Counted from the stretch's first letter, positions 35,870 through 45,391 are shown. The stretch is 64,000 nt of DNA from Halorientalis salina (GCF_005049285.1 NZ_SOSC01000010.1:1-64000); one strand, 5' to 3'. Program-made: numbers and translations. Notes: generated by a model not told the origin, from the sequence alone.

Positions 35870-36766
35870 ATGTCTACGCAACGGGGGCCATCGGGACCGT
35901 CGAACGTCCTGGGGAAGCTCACTTCGAATCTGATGGGACTGCGACGCTGTCGCCGGAACGGCGGTTGTCGGGTCGACTGCGAGCACGACCGGACGGACGA
36001 CGAACGCCTCCCCTGGGAGACCGACGCGTACGGCGGCTGGGGCGGCCACGAGTACCACGGGACCGATCCCGGCACGGACCGGACGCCGGTCGTATTCGTC
36101 CACGGAAACCAGCGTGACGCCTGTGACTGGGAGGCCCACTCGGAGTTCTTCCGCGAGCGGGGGTACTGCGGCGACGCGCTCTGGGCGATCACCTTCGGTA
36201 GCGGGAGCCCGAGCCACGACGAGATGGCTGCCCAACTCGACGCGTTCGTCGCCAACGTTCGGGATCGCACCGGCGCGTCGTCGGTCGCCGTCGTGGGCCA
36301 CAGTCTCGGCGTCACCGGCACCCGCTACTGGCTCCACCGCAGGGACCGCTACGACTGGGTGGAGACGGTCGTCGGCCTCGCGGGCGCGAACCACGGCACC
36401 GTCCTGAGTTCGATGGCCGCCAAGACCGGGCTCACGACCGGGACCTACAAGATGAGCCACTTCCTGCGAGAGGACTACGACGAGCTCTCGGACCACCCGC
36501 TGGCCGAGCTCAACACCGACGAAACACCCGGTGATATCGACTACTACACCATCAGGGGGACCGAGGACCCGCTGTTCTGGAACTGCCTCGAGAGCCCCGC
36601 CCTCGAGGGCGCGACGAACATCGCCGTCACGGCCGACCACGACGGCGTCCGGTCGAGTCTGCTGAGTCTCGAACGGATCTTCGAGTGGTGTAGCGGCCAG
36701 AAGCCGTACAACCTCAGGACCCTCTCGGCTGCCGCCGGCGAGCGACCCGAGCGAGAACGGACCTAG
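35870..36766 (+). CDS. Alpha/beta-hydrolase, lipase/esterase-like
   Basis: The 298-residue protein has TPVVFVHGNQRDACDWE (oxyanion strand), VAVVGHSLGVTGTRYWL with nucleophile Ser near residue 144, and an Asp/His end VTADHDGVRSSLLSLE. The layout resembles PGAP1- and LipA-type lipases, with GLAGANHGTVLSSM after the nucleophile. No signal peptide is seen, although a Cys/Arg-rich stretch (RRCRRNGGCRVDCEHD) precedes the hydrolase domain and could be structural or bind a metal. Substrate unknown. Confidence 0.8.
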   Translation: MSTQRGPSGPSNVLGKLTSNLMGLRRCRRNGGCRVDCEHDRTDDERLPWETDAYGGWGGHEYHGTDPGTDRTPVVFVHGNQRDACDWEAHSEFFRERGYCGDALWAITFGSGSPSHDEMAAQLDAFVANVRDRTGASSVAVVGHSLGVTGTRYWLHRRDRYDWVETVVGLAGANHGTVLSSMAAKTGLTTGTYKMSHFLREDYDELSDHPLAELNTDETPGDIDYYTIRGTEDPLFWNCLESPALEGATNIAVTADHDGVRSSLLSLERIFEWCSGQKPYNLRTLSAAAGERPERERT

Positions 36767-36818
36767 GCCGCGCCGGAAAGGGCAAGGGAATTACCGCCGC
36801 CCCGCCTTGGGACGCGTA

Positions 36819-38126
36819 ATGACTGTACTGGAGACTGCCCGTCGGGCCATCGACACCGGGCCGCTCTGTGACGCCTGCCTGGGCCGACTGGTCGCCGACC
36901 GGAGTTTCGGACTGACCAACGCCGAGCGGGGCCGCTCACTGCGCGTGTCGGTCGCCCTCGAAGACGACGCGGACATCGGCGACCTCGAACCGGACGGGGA
37001 CTGTTGGGTGTGTGAGGGCGAGTCCGCCCGCGCCGAGGAGTGGGCCGAGCGCGCCGCCCACGCCCTCGAAGCGTACGATTTCGACACCTACCAGACGGGA
37101 ACGACTGTCCCGCCGCTGTTGGAGGAGAACGATCACCTGCTGCGCGAGGACCTCGGCCTCGACGCCGACGCCGGCGAACCGCTCAAGCGGGAACTCAACC
37201 GCGAGGTCGGCAAGCGACTCGGCCGACTGACCGATACCGAGGTCGACTTCGAGCGCCCGGACGTGCTCGTCGTCCTCGATCTGGCGACCGACGAACTCGA
37301 CGTACAGATCAACTCGGCGTTCGTCTACGGCCGCTACCGCAAACTCGAACGGGACATCCCCCAGACGAAGTGGCCCTGCAACGACTGTGGCGGGACCGGC
37401 CTGAAACGCGGGGCCGCCTGTGACGGCTGTGGCGGATCGGGCTTTCGCTACGACGAGAGCGTCGAGCAACTGTCCGCGCCAGTGGTCGAAGCGGCGATGG
37501 ACGGCGAGGAAGCGGTCTTCCACGGCGCCGGCCGCGAGGACGTCGACGCGCTCATGCTGGGTTCGGGTCGCCCGTTCGTCATCGAGGTCAAGGAACCCCG
37601 AACGCGGGACGTGGACCCCGAACGGCTGGAGGAAGAGATCAACGAGTTCGCCGAGGGGAAAGTCGAAGTCGAGAACCTTCGGCTGGCGACCCACGACATG
37701 GTCGAGCGCGTCAAGGGCCACGACGCCTCGAAGACCTACCGGATGGCCGTCGAGTTCGACGGGGCGGTTTCGGCGGCCGAACTCGACGAGGCGCTCGCGG
37801 CACTCGACGGCGCGACGATCCACCAGGACACCCCCCAGCGCGTCTCCCACCGGCGCGCGGACATTACCCGGACCCGCGAAGTGTACGAGATCGACGGTGA
37901 ACTCGATGGAGAGTCCCCCGACACGAACGCCACCATCGAGGTTCACGGCGAGGGCGGGCTCTACGTGAAGGAACTCGTCTCGGGCGACGAGGGCCGCACC
38001 GACCCCAGCCTGTCGGGCCTGCTCGACGTCGGGGCCGTCGTCACCGCCCTAGACGTGCTGGACGTGGAGGGCGAAGACGAGCCGTTCGCACTGCCCGAGT
38101 TCTTCGCAGACGAGGCCGAATCGTAG
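36819..38126 (+). CDS. pus10: tRNA pseudouridine(54/55) synthase Pus10
   Basis: The 435-residue protein has an N-terminal zinc-binding part (LCDACLGRLV and DCWVCEGES), a THUMP-like region, a second Cys set CNDCGGTGLKRGAACDGCGG, and the catalytic block GAGREDVDALMLGSGRPFVIE with Asp near residue 240. Archaeal Pus10 makes pseudouridine 54 and 55 in the T-loop of tRNAs, replacing bacterial TruB for position 55. The C-terminal half ends with the conserved KELVSGDEGRTDPSLSGLL motif. ATG 36819 is chosen from homology (MTVLETARRAID). Confidence 0.95.
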   Translation: MTVLETARRAIDTGPLCDACLGRLVADRSFGLTNAERGRSLRVSVALEDDADIGDLEPDGDCWVCEGESARAEEWAERAAHALEAYDFDTYQTGTTVPPLLEENDHLLREDLGLDADAGEPLKRELNREVGKRLGRLTDTEVDFERPDVLVVLDLATDELDVQINSAFVYGRYRKLERDIPQTKWPCNDCGGTGLKRGAACDGCGGSGFRYDESVEQLSAPVVEAAMDGEEAVFHGAGREDVDALMLGSGRPFVIEVKEPRTRDVDPERLEEEINEFAEGKVEVENLRLATHDMVERVKGHDASKTYRMAVEFDGAVSAAELDEALAALDGATIHQDTPQRVSHRRADITRTREVYEIDGELDGESPDTNATIEVHGEGGLYVKELVSGDEGRTDPSLSGLLDVGAVVTALDVLDVEGEDEPFALPEFFADEAES

Positions 38127-38193
38127 TCCCGACGGCGGTTCGCCCCAACGTTTAGGACTGCGCAGGGCCAACGTTTTCTCGAGGCGTGATACC

Positions 38194-38379
38194 ATGTGTC
38201 ACCACCTCAAAGACGAACCCATCGACTGGCGGATGGAGTGGGGCGAAGCCGAGGCCGACGAGGAGCGTGAGGAGGCCGAGGAGTCGGCCGACCCGCCGGA
38301 AGTCGACCTCTCCAAGCCCGGTATCGGCGAAGCCGAGATTCCCGAACCCGAGATCGAGCAGCCCGAACTGGACGATTAA
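38194..38379 (+). CDS. Small acidic haloarchaeal protein
   Basis: The 61-residue product begins MCHHLKDEPIDWRMEWGEAE and continues as an acidic low-complexity run with PEVDLSKPGIGEAEIPEPEI. About a third of the residues are Glu or Asp. The same start (CHHL) recurs in haloarchaeal small proteins as I recall. It could bind a metal through Cys2-His3-His4. It lies between pus10 and rnhB on the same strand with short gaps. No function is known to me. Confidence 0.6.
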   Translation: MCHHLKDEPIDWRMEWGEAEADEEREEAEESADPPEVDLSKPGIGEAEIPEPEIEQPELDD

Positions 38380-38418
38380 GCGGAGCCGAGCGGGGATCGA
38401 TCGGTCGAGAACCCACCG

Positions 38419-38427
38419 ACTTTATTC
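38419..38427 (+). promoter_or_regulatory. TATA-like element for rnhB
   Basis: actttattc is 27-35 bases before the ATG at 38454, fitting a leaderless transcript. Confidence 0.45.
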
Positions 38428-38453
38428 CGGTCGCAAGCCGACCAGCCCACAGT

Positions 38454-39101
38454 ATGCGACTGGGCGTCGACGAGGCCGGCAAGGGACCCGTGCTCGGGTC
38501 GATGTTCGCGGCGGCGGTGCGGGCCGATCCGGAGGCGCTCCCGGAGGACATCGACGACTCGAAGAACCTCTCCCCGGCGCGCCGCGAGGAGTTGGCCGAG
38601 AAGTTGCACGGGGACGACCGCGTCAGCGTCGGCGTCGCCGAGATCCCGCCGGACCGCATCGACGACCCTGAAACGGACATGAACACGCTCACCGTCGCGG
38701 CGCAGGCCGATGCGCTCTCGGCGGTGGCGGCGGACGGGGACGCGGGAATCGTCGACGCGGGCGACACGGACGCCGAGCGGTTCGGCCGTCGCGTCACCGA
38801 GCGCGTGAGCGCCGACGTCGACATCGGGGCCGAACACGGTGCCGACGAGGCCCACGCGATCGTCGGGGCCGCCAGCGTTATCGCGAAGGTCGCGCGCGAC
38901 AGCCACGTCGCCGAGCTCGCGACGGCGTACGAGGAGTACGACGGCATCGGCAGCGGCTACCCGAGCGACCCGACGACCCGCGAGTTCCTCCGGTCGTACG
39001 TCGACGACACCGGCGACCTCCCGTCGTGTGCCAGAGCCTCCTGGCAGACGAGTCGAGACGTGCTCGCGGCCGCAACGCAGTCGGCACTCGACGAGTTCTG
39101 A
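38454..39101 (+). CDS. rnhB: Ribonuclease HII
   Basis: The 215-residue protein begins MRLGVDEAGKGPVLGSM, giving the catalytic Asp6 and Glu7, then DDSKNLSPARREEL, a DAGDTDAERFG segment, and EAHAIVGAASVIAKVARD with GSGYPSDPTTREFL. It removes ribonucleotides and RNA primers from DNA-RNA hybrids. The GKGP instead of GRGP is common in archaeal forms. Confidence 0.95.
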   Translation: MRLGVDEAGKGPVLGSMFAAAVRADPEALPEDIDDSKNLSPARREELAEKLHGDDRVSVGVAEIPPDRIDDPETDMNTLTVAAQADALSAVAADGDAGIVDAGDTDAERFGRRVTERVSADVDIGAEHGADEAHAIVGAASVIAKVARDSHVAELATAYEEYDGIGSGYPSDPTTREFLRSYVDDTGDLPSCARASWQTSRDVLAAATQSALDEF

Positions 39102-39334
39102 GTGTGGAAAGAGAGGAGATACCTGGAAAAGGGGGGAATGTGGTGTGTGGGTGGTGTTGGGGTGGCCTGGGGGAGCCACGTGGGGAGAGAGTGAGAGGCC
39201 AGCGCATCGCGCTGGCGTCTGACTGCACCTGATCGTACGTACTACACCCACACAAAAGGCTGTGAGCGTTTTCTGTCGCTGAAAACACCCGATCTTCTGA
39301 GACGCGAAAGGAAAACTGAAATCGGCGGTCGAAA
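39102..39334 (+). other. G-rich intergenic region with a perfect hairpin
   Basis: Between the convergent rnhB and secD the plus strand carries G-runs at 39131-39136, 39149-39151, 39159-39162 and 39169-39173, so a G-quadruplex is possible though one loop is long. A perfect hairpin follows at 39198-39216 (GCCAGCGC, ATC loop, GCGCTGGC). No open frame or known RNA family is seen. It may end the rnhB transcript. Confidence 0.5.
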
Positions 39335-40891
39335 TTATTCCTGGCGCTGTTGTTCGCTGAGCATCAGGTGCCGGAGGATGTCACCGTAGGCCGGTCGCGT
39401 GACCAGCACGCCCAGCAGGACGCCGACGATGGTGACGATGGCGAACCCGGTCAGGTCGCCCAGCGAGAGGACCGTCAGCGGGCTCATGGCGATGATGGTC
39501 GTCGCCGCGGCGGCGCCGATGACCCAGAACGCCTTCCGGAACCGGTTCTGGAACACCCTGCCGGTCGCGACATCACCCTGTTGTAAGATCTCGTCGGCGA
39601 TGATGATGAGGTCGTCCACCCCGGTCCCGATGACGGCGATGAACCCGGCGATGTGCGAGAGGTCCAGCGCCAGGCCGACGACCGACGCGAAGCCGAGCAG
39701 CAGGAACACCTCGGCGGCCGCGGTCCCGAGCATCGGCACGGCGACGCGCGGACTTCCGTAGCGAATGAACACGACGAGGCTCACTGCCATCCAGGCGGCC
39801 AGGGCCGCGATCACCGAGAAGAGTTTGAACTCCTGGGCGAGGCTCGGTTCCAGATAGTAGGTCGTCCCGTTCTCCTCGATGGCCAGTTCGGTCGGGAGCG
39901 CGCCGGCCTTGAGGTTGATCGAGAGCTGCTGGGCCTCGGACATGTTCTGGGCGGTGATGATGAACGACGGATCGTTCACGAAGTCACCGCTCTCCATCTC
40001 CTGTGCGAGCCCCTGACTCATCTGTGCCGCGTAGACGACTTTCCCGTCCTGCACCGTGTACAGACAGTAGCCCGACGCGTTGTCCGGATCCTGCCGGGCG
40101 GTCCCGGTCGGACAGTTCGCGATCCCTTCCCGGCTGGTGAAGCCGAACTCCTGCATCGCCGCGGAGTAGTTCCCCGCGGCCTCGTCGGTCAGCGCGACCG
40201 AAACGAAGGGATTGGGCTGGTTCCCGCCGGCCGGCTGTGCCGACCCGATGTTGACGAAGTCCTCGTTGGTCAGCAGCGAGACTTCGCGGTAGCTCCCGTT
40301 CCCGTCCGGGAAGTGTGCGACCATCTCGACCTGCCCGCGGTCCTGAACGATGTTCAGCACCTCGGTCCGGTTCTGGTTCGGCACCTCGATGACGACGAAG
40401 TGTTTCCCGGTCCCGGAGGTCGTCAGCCGCGCGCCACCGCCGGTCAACCCCGCCTGGTTGACCTTCTCGTCCAAGATCGAGACCACGTCCTCGCGAGTCT
40501 GTTGGGTGACGCCGCGCCGAACGTCGTCCTGACTCACGTCGAGCCCCTGCTGACTGAGTGCTGATGCGAGTTCCCCTTTCGTGACGTTCTTCGAGTAGAC
40601 CTCGACCGCGCGTTCCTGAGTCCGGAAGTTCACGTCCCGTTCGGAGACGTTCAGGTCGCTGGCGATCGCCGCCCGCACCCGGTTCTCGTTGTCGACGTTC
40701 TGGCTGACGTTGACGTTCTCGGCGGTCATGCCGATCAGTGGCGCGCGGATACTCGTCCCGCCTGACAGTTCCAGACCGTACTGCAGTCCGGATCCACCAT
40801 CACCCATCGCCATGGGTGCGAACAGTGCGACCGCACTGGCCAGCACGAACACGCAAAGGAGGACGATCCGCCAGTTCTCGCGCAGGTTCAT
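39335..40891 (-). CDS. secD: Protein-export membrane protein SecD
   Basis: The 518-residue protein has an N-terminal membrane helix, a large periplasm-side domain (YGLELSGGTSIRAPL as the D1 mark; VQDRGQVEMVAHFP; INLKAGALPTELAI), and five C-terminal helices with the SecD motif FIAVIGTGVDDLIIIADEI. Archaeal SecDF assists late translocation through SecYEG and uses the ion gradient. It overlaps the secF gene by four bases, so the pair is co-translated. Confidence 0.95.
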   Translation of the reverse strand: MNLRENWRIVLLCVFVLASAVALFAPMAMGDGGSGLQYGLELSGGTSIRAPLIGMTAENVNVSQNVDNENRVRAAIASDLNVSERDVNFRTQERAVEVYSKNVTKGELASALSQQGLDVSQDDVRRGVTQQTREDVVSILDEKVNQAGLTGGGARLTTSGTGKHFVVIEVPNQNRTEVLNIVQDRGQVEMVAHFPDGNGSYREVSLLTNEDFVNIGSAQPAGGNQPNPFVSVALTDEAAGNYSAAMQEFGFTSREGIANCPTGTARQDPDNASGYCLYTVQDGKVVYAAQMSQGLAQEMESGDFVNDPSFIITAQNMSEAQQLSINLKAGALPTELAIEENGTTYYLEPSLAQEFKLFSVIAALAAWMAVSLVVFIRYGSPRVAVPMLGTAAAEVFLLLGFASVVGLALDLSHIAGFIAVIGTGVDDLIIIADEILQQGDVATGRVFQNRFRKAFWVIGAAAATTIIAMSPLTVLSLGDLTGFAIVTIVGVLLGVLVTRPAYGDILRHLMLSEQQRQE

Positions 40892-41757
40892 CGTTTGATC
40901 CCCTCGTATTTGTACCAGCGAAGCAGACTGAGATTGAGCAGATACGTGTTCATGAGGTCGGCTGTCAGCCCGAAGACGAGGATGATACCGATCTCGGGCA
41001 ACAGCGGGATGCCCAGCAGGAACGCCGTGATGGTCATCACTGCCATCGCCGAGATGGAAGTCAGCGTCATCGTCACACCGGTCCGCATCGCCCGGTAGGT
41101 CGACTCGTAGAAGCCCCCGCGACGCCGGAGGATGTGGTTGTTGAGCAGGATGTCCGAGTCGACGCTATACCCGATCAACATCAGGAGTGCGGCGACGGTC
41201 CCCAGCGAGAGCTTGATCCCGAAGACGTTCATCAGCGCGACCGGGATCACGATGTCGGAGAACGCCGAGATGACGACGGCGATCGAGGGGACGAAGGTCC
41301 GAAAGAGGACGAAGACGATCAGGCTCATCCCGACGAACGCCACGGCGACCCCCATCAGCGCCAGCTGGACGGAGTCGGCCCCGAAGCTCGCGGCCGTCTC
41401 GCTTTTGGATATCTCCTCGTACCCCGCCGAGTCGATCGACTGCTCGATCTGGTCCGTGTTTGTCGACTGGGTCGTCACGATGTAGCGGTCGCTCCCGCGC
41501 ACCGGCTGGACCGAGTCGACCTGGAAATCGAGGTTGCTCTCGATCTCCGACGGCGAGTCGTTCGCGACGATCTGTACCTCCGTGCCCCCGGTGAACACGA
41601 TGCCTAGCGACACCGGGACGCCGTTCATGACGTACCAGCCGGCGAGGATCAACAACGAAACGCCCAGCACTGCGAGCGGGATCGCAGCGAGCTGGCGGTT
41701 CGTGTACTTCGTGTAATCGATCTCGGGTAAGCGGTCCGGCAGGTCTGTCACGCTCAT
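40888..41757 (-). CDS. secF: Protein-export membrane protein SecF
   Basis: The 289-residue protein has an N-terminal helix, a small outer domain (LGIVFTGGTEVQIVAND), and the SecF membrane signature GYSVDSDILLNNHILRRRG with FGIKLSLGTVAALLMLIG before it. It partners with SecD. The start at 41757 (MSVTDLPDRLPEIDYTKY) is preferred; the frame extends upstream to 41898 but those residues cover a spacer with a likely TATA box near 41844. Confidence 0.93.
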   Translation of the reverse strand: MSVTDLPDRLPEIDYTKYTNRQLAAIPLAVLGVSLLILAGWYVMNGVPVSLGIVFTGGTEVQIVANDSPSEIESNLDFQVDSVQPVRGSDRYIVTTQSTNTDQIEQSIDSAGYEEISKSETAASFGADSVQLALMGVAVAFVGMSLIVFVLFRTFVPSIAVVISAFSDIVIPVALMNVFGIKLSLGTVAALLMLIGYSVDSDILLNNHILRRRGGFYESTYRAMRTGVTMTLTSISAMAVMTITAFLLGIPLLPEIGIILVFGLTADLMNTYLLNLSLLRWYKYEGIKR

Positions 41758-42013
41758 CCGGACCACCCCCCGTGCCCGGCTGCCGGTACCTCGAACTCCA
41801 CCATGTGCCTCCGTGTGCAACAGCCCCGAATAAGCCTTCTTATCTCGGTTCAGTTCACGCGCGGGGGTGCCGAAACCAGACGACGCCGCGGACGACACCG
41901 ATCCGACACGTCAGGACGCTGTCGACAGGAATTCCTGCCAACCTGTCGACCGGACGACGTACAGGCAGGGGGGACAGCCAAGGGTTTTGGCCCACGCGGG
42001 CGTACCTCGGATC

Positions 42014-42358
42014 ATGTCACCGGAGAACAGTCCCACGCAGGAGGGAGCCGCAGCCGCGCGCCGCGTCGTCCTCTCCTACCCGGAAGACCTCTCGGCGTGG
42101 GGCCGATCCCAGGTGTCGACACCGCACTTCCAGGCGTACCTCCGGACGGTCCACGACACGGTCGAGCCGGGCGACACCTGGGCGGAGTTCGTCGGCGTCG
42201 GCTGCTGTGGCGACAGTCTGGACGTGCCGCTCCGCGTCAAAGCGGTCGACGGGGGACACCGCGTGAGCGACGAAACCGACTTCGAGTACGAGGTGCGGGC
42301 GTCCTGCGACGTCGACGGCGGCTGGCACGTCCAGAGCGCTGCCGGCCCGACGGAGTAG
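42014..42358 (+). CDS. Conserved haloarchaeal protein of unknown function
   Basis: The 114-residue protein has AARRVVLSYPEDLSAWGRSQ, TPHFQAYLRTVHDTVEPGD, FVGVGCCGDSLDVPLRVKAV and FEYEVRASCDVDGGWHV. The paired cysteines in GVGCCGD and one later Cys could bind a metal, but no named family is evident. The start at ATG 42014 is preferred to 41867 because the earlier residues look non-coding. Its stop abuts the stop of the convergent histidine kinase. Confidence 0.65.
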   Translation: MSPENSPTQEGAAAARRVVLSYPEDLSAWGRSQVSTPHFQAYLRTVHDTVEPGDTWAEFVGVGCCGDSLDVPLRVKAVDGGHRVSDETDFEYEVRASCDVDGGWHVQSAAGPTE

Positions 42359-44122
42359 TCAACTCGCGTCGATGGGCGACTCGGTGCCCGAATCGGCCGG
42401 AACCACTGGCTGGCGGTGCGGAATGGTGATCGTGACGACGCTGCCGCGGGGGCCGGTATCCTCACCCTGCGACGGTTCATCCTCGTCGTCTCCCCGATCC
42501 GTAAACTCGATCTCGCCGCCGAGCATGGACACGCCCCAGTTGACCAGCCAGAGGCCGAGCCCGCTCCCGTGTTCCAGCGGTGTCTCCGTGCCCTTGACGA
42601 GCACCTCGCGTTCCTGATCCGGGATACCGGGACCGTTGTCGGCGACCGAGATCTCGATCTCCCGGGCCGTCGGGAACTCCTCGATGGCCACCTCGATCCG
42701 AGGGTCGGCGTTGTCGTTGTGGACGACGGCGTTCTCCAGAACGTTCTGAAGGACCGATTCGAGAACGCCGGTCGATCGGATCTCCAGCGAGTCTGGGAGG
42801 TCGGTTTCGACGTCGACCTCCGGGTACTCGTGACGGATCGTATCGACCTGGCGCTTGACCAGTGGCGGCAGGTCGATCGGCTGGGGGTCGTTGTGCCGCC
42901 GGGACATGATGCGTTCGATCTCCCGGGCTTTCGTGCCCGTATCGGCCAGGTCACGGGCGACCATCCGGATGCGGTCGGCCAGTTCGGCGTTCTCCTGGTC
43001 GAGTCGGTCGGTCAACTGGGTCGCACAGACGTCGATGACGTTCATGTCGTTGCGGAAGTTGTGCCGGAGCACCCGGTTCAGTACCTGCAGTTGCTGGCGG
43101 CGGTTCGTTCGGTCGGTGATGTCACGGACGACGAGGACGCGCCCGACCGTCCGGTCGTGCTGGTCGGCCACCGTCGAGGCCTTGATCTCGTACTCCATGG
43201 GCCCCGGCGCGGACCAGACGACGGTGTCCTCACCGTCGGGGACCTCGACGGCCAGTTCACGGAACGCGTCGCGGACTGACTGGCCGATCACGTCGGCCGC
43301 CTCGCAGTCGAACTGGGTCTCCGCGATAGGGTTGATGTCGATGATCACGTCGCTGTCGTCCAGAACGACGACCCCGTCGCGCATGTTCCGGACGACGGCG
43401 TTGCGGCCGATGCGTCGCGTCGCCGGGACCCGCTCCAGGAGATCGGACTGGAAGAGCGCGTAACCGAAGGTGACGCCGCTGATCGTGAACGCGAACGGCG
43501 TCAGGTCCAGTCCGGGGACGGGTGCCAGGCCCGCGATGGAGAGCAGGTTCGCCGCTAGCGGGACGAGCGCCCCGATGAGCATGGCGAGGGCCTGATCCGC
43601 GAACAGGTGCTCGGCCGTGAACACGAGTCTGAGCAGCAACACGACACCAGCGAGGACAAGCGTGTACGCGTACAGGAGATGGATCCAGAAGGCGGGACCG
43701 TACGTCTGGAAGACGATCGTCAGGCCCCCGGTCGTGACGATGTCGGAACTCGTCCAGACCAGGTGGTGAAACGGGTTCGTCACCGCGAGCGCCGCCGTCG
43801 CGACCGGCAGGACCGAGAGCGCAGCGACGGTTCGTCGGGTGACCTCGTCGCCGTGTCCCGTGTACTGGAGCACGAAGACGATCCACGCGACCGGCGTTCC
43901 GACCGACAGCAGTGTGAGCAGTCGCTGCAGAGCGATTCGCAGCGTGCGGTCCTGTACCGTCAGCGCGACGGCGTAACAGCTGGTCCAGAGAACGACCGAC
44001 ACGAGCAGGAGACTCAAGGCTCGCGTCCCGGGTTCGGGTCGCCGCCGCCACGTCAGCGCGGCGAGCCCGACCGCGACGACCACCGAAAGACCGAGTGCCG
44101 CGATGTATGGTGAGACAGACAC
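42359..44122 (-). CDS. Membrane histidine kinase (7TM-PAS-HisKA-HATPase)
   Basis: The 587-residue protein has seven N-terminal helices (about residues 5-225) of the haloarchaeal HisKA_7TM type, a PAS domain (VRNMRDGVVVLDDSDVIIDIN), a dimerisation helix with phospho-acceptor His (RVLRHNFRNDMNVI, near residue 353) and an ATPase domain (ENAVVHND; NGPGIPDQE; GSGLGLWLV). The ligand of the membrane part is unknown. No response regulator gene is adjacent. The adjoining spacer (44123-44260) has two TATA-like runs. It converges directly with the preceding small gene. Confidence 0.9.
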   Translation of the reverse strand: MSVSPYIAALGLSVVVAVGLAALTWRRRPEPGTRALSLLLVSVVLWTSCYAVALTVQDRTLRIALQRLLTLLSVGTPVAWIVFVLQYTGHGDEVTRRTVAALSVLPVATAALAVTNPFHHLVWTSSDIVTTGGLTIVFQTYGPAFWIHLLYAYTLVLAGVVLLLRLVFTAEHLFADQALAMLIGALVPLAANLLSIAGLAPVPGLDLTPFAFTISGVTFGYALFQSDLLERVPATRRIGRNAVVRNMRDGVVVLDDSDVIIDINPIAETQFDCEAADVIGQSVRDAFRELAVEVPDGEDTVVWSAPGPMEYEIKASTVADQHDRTVGRVLVVRDITDRTNRRQQLQVLNRVLRHNFRNDMNVIDVCATQLTDRLDQENAELADRIRMVARDLADTGTKAREIERIMSRRHNDPQPIDLPPLVKRQVDTIRHEYPEVDVETDLPDSLEIRSTGVLESVLQNVLENAVVHNDNADPRIEVAIEEFPTAREIEISVADNGPGIPDQEREVLVKGTETPLEHGSGLGLWLVNWGVSMLGGEIEFTDRGDDEDEPSQGEDTGPRGSVVTITIPHRQPVVPADSGTESPIDAS

Positions 44123-44210
44123 GGTACTTGCTACGTCCCCCTACGCCTCCCTCGGGCGTAAGCACCGCTTACCGGTCTATCTCAATAAGAATATAGCCGG
44201 TAGACGCCGG

Positions 44211-44220
44211 TTATATTTAA
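44211..44220 (-). promoter_or_regulatory. TATA-like element upstream of the histidine kinase
   Basis: Minus-strand TTAAATATAA is about 90 bases before the ATG at 44122; a second A/T run, ctatattcttattg, at 44184-44197 is closer. Either may be used, so a leader of 30-60 bases is expected. Confidence 0.4.
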
Positions 44221-44260
44221 GTACTAGATCGGGTACACCGCAGAGAAGCGGAAAATACTG

Positions 44261-44719
44261 TCACGGCATGTACCGGACGCTGACGACGCCGTCCGCCGCG
44301 CGCACCTCGACGCGGGCGACGCCGAGTCGGGCAGCCCGTGCAATGGTCTCCTCGTCGTCGACCACTTCCGCGGCTGCGTCGGCGGTCTGCTCCGGTGGAA
44401 CGGTGAGGACGTGTAGCTCGCCCTCGCCGGCCCGTTCACGGGTCGTCAGGTCCCCGACGGGCTGGTCGCCCGCCAGCTCACGCGCCAGTTGTGTCGGCGG
44501 TTCCTCGCTGTGCTCGACCGGAATCGACCGCTGGGTGTCGAGGGTCGTGACCTGCCAGGCCACCTCCATGGGTGGCTCCGGTTCCAGCGTCGCCTCAAGA
44601 ACCTCGCCGACGGCCAGCCCCGGGTTGTCCGCCAGCGTGTGAACCTGACTGTCGGCCACGTCCTGCACCACTGCAGACCCCTCGTCGGCGTGGGTCACGA
44701 GAAACGTCCCCTGTTTCAT
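44261..44719 (-). CDS. Conserved haloarchaeal protein (DUF5812-like)
   Basis: The 152-residue protein begins MKQGTFLVTHADEGSAVVQDV and continues with QVHTLADNPGLAVGEVLEATLEP, then EVAWQVTTLDTQRSIPVEHS and a C-terminal GVARVEVRAADGVVSVRYMP. From memory this is the haloarchaeal DUF5812 family. The domain looks like two small beta barrels. No catalytic motif is visible. Function unknown; it is transcribed towards the kinase on the same strand. Confidence 0.7.
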   Translation of the reverse strand: MKQGTFLVTHADEGSAVVQDVADSQVHTLADNPGLAVGEVLEATLEPEPPMEVAWQVTTLDTQRSIPVEHSEEPPTQLARELAGDQPVGDLTTRERAGEGELHVLTVPPEQTADAAAEVVDDEETIARAARLGVARVEVRAADGVVSVRYMP

Positions 44720-44782
44720 GGGTTCCCGGTATGAACTGGGTCTTTTTCCGCGTTGCGTTCGGCAGCGACCGGCTCACCGCGC

Positions 44783-45391
44783 TTACGCCAATCGACGGTG
44801 GACGAGATACAACAACACCACGGCGACGATCGGCGGCACCAGCCCGGAGATGGCCGGCAGGTCGTAGAACACCTCGACGATCGGAGCGGTCACGCCCGAC
44901 ACCGGCTCCTGTTGTTCCGGGGGGATCGAGAGCAGCAGCGTCAGGTACAGCGAGAAGACGAAAACGTACCCGCCGAGGCCGACGGCGGCGTCGTAGCGGG
45001 GCGTCGACGCCGACCGCCGATGTCTACGAGCGACCGACAGGATCGGTGCCATGAGCGGGAAGACGACGAGCATCCCGACGAAGATGATGAACGCCCGCGA
45101 AAAGGAGAACGTTCCGCCCGTCGTCCCCGTCGTGCTGGCGACGACGCCGATCAGCGAGAGGGCGAACATGAACGCGCCGATGGCCGCCAGCAACCCGCCG
45201 ACGACGCCGTAGCTCTTGAACAGCCGCGACTCGCTGGTACGGATCGCGTACGGGAAGGCACCGAACACGCCGTTGTACGCGTCTTCCTCGGGCCCATCGT
45301 CCGGTTCGTCGGCCGCGGTCCCCGAGGCCGGCGAGCGTGACGCGCGGTCGTCGCTCTCGGGCGCGGACTCGCCGGGTGCCTCCTCCGTCAT
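44783..45391 (-). CDS. Haloarchaeal membrane protein, unknown function
   Basis: The 202-residue protein has an acidic N-terminal 45 residues and then about five hydrophobic segments (VVGGLLAAIGAFMFALSLIG; FIIFVGMLVVFPLMAPIL; VGLGGYVFVFSLYLTLLL; IVAVVLLYLVHR). The frame continues upstream to 45526, but those codons overlap the divergent promoter of pgi; ATG 45391 is the best choice. No motif suggests a function. Confidence 0.7.
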   Translation of the reverse strand: MTEEAPGESAPESDDRASRSPASGTAADEPDDGPEEDAYNGVFGAFPYAIRTSESRLFKSYGVVGGLLAAIGAFMFALSLIGVVASTTGTTGGTFSFSRAFIIFVGMLVVFPLMAPILSVARRHRRSASTPRYDAAVGLGGYVFVFSLYLTLLLSIPPEQQEPVSGVTAPIVEVFYDLPAISGLVPPIVAVVLLYLVHRRLA

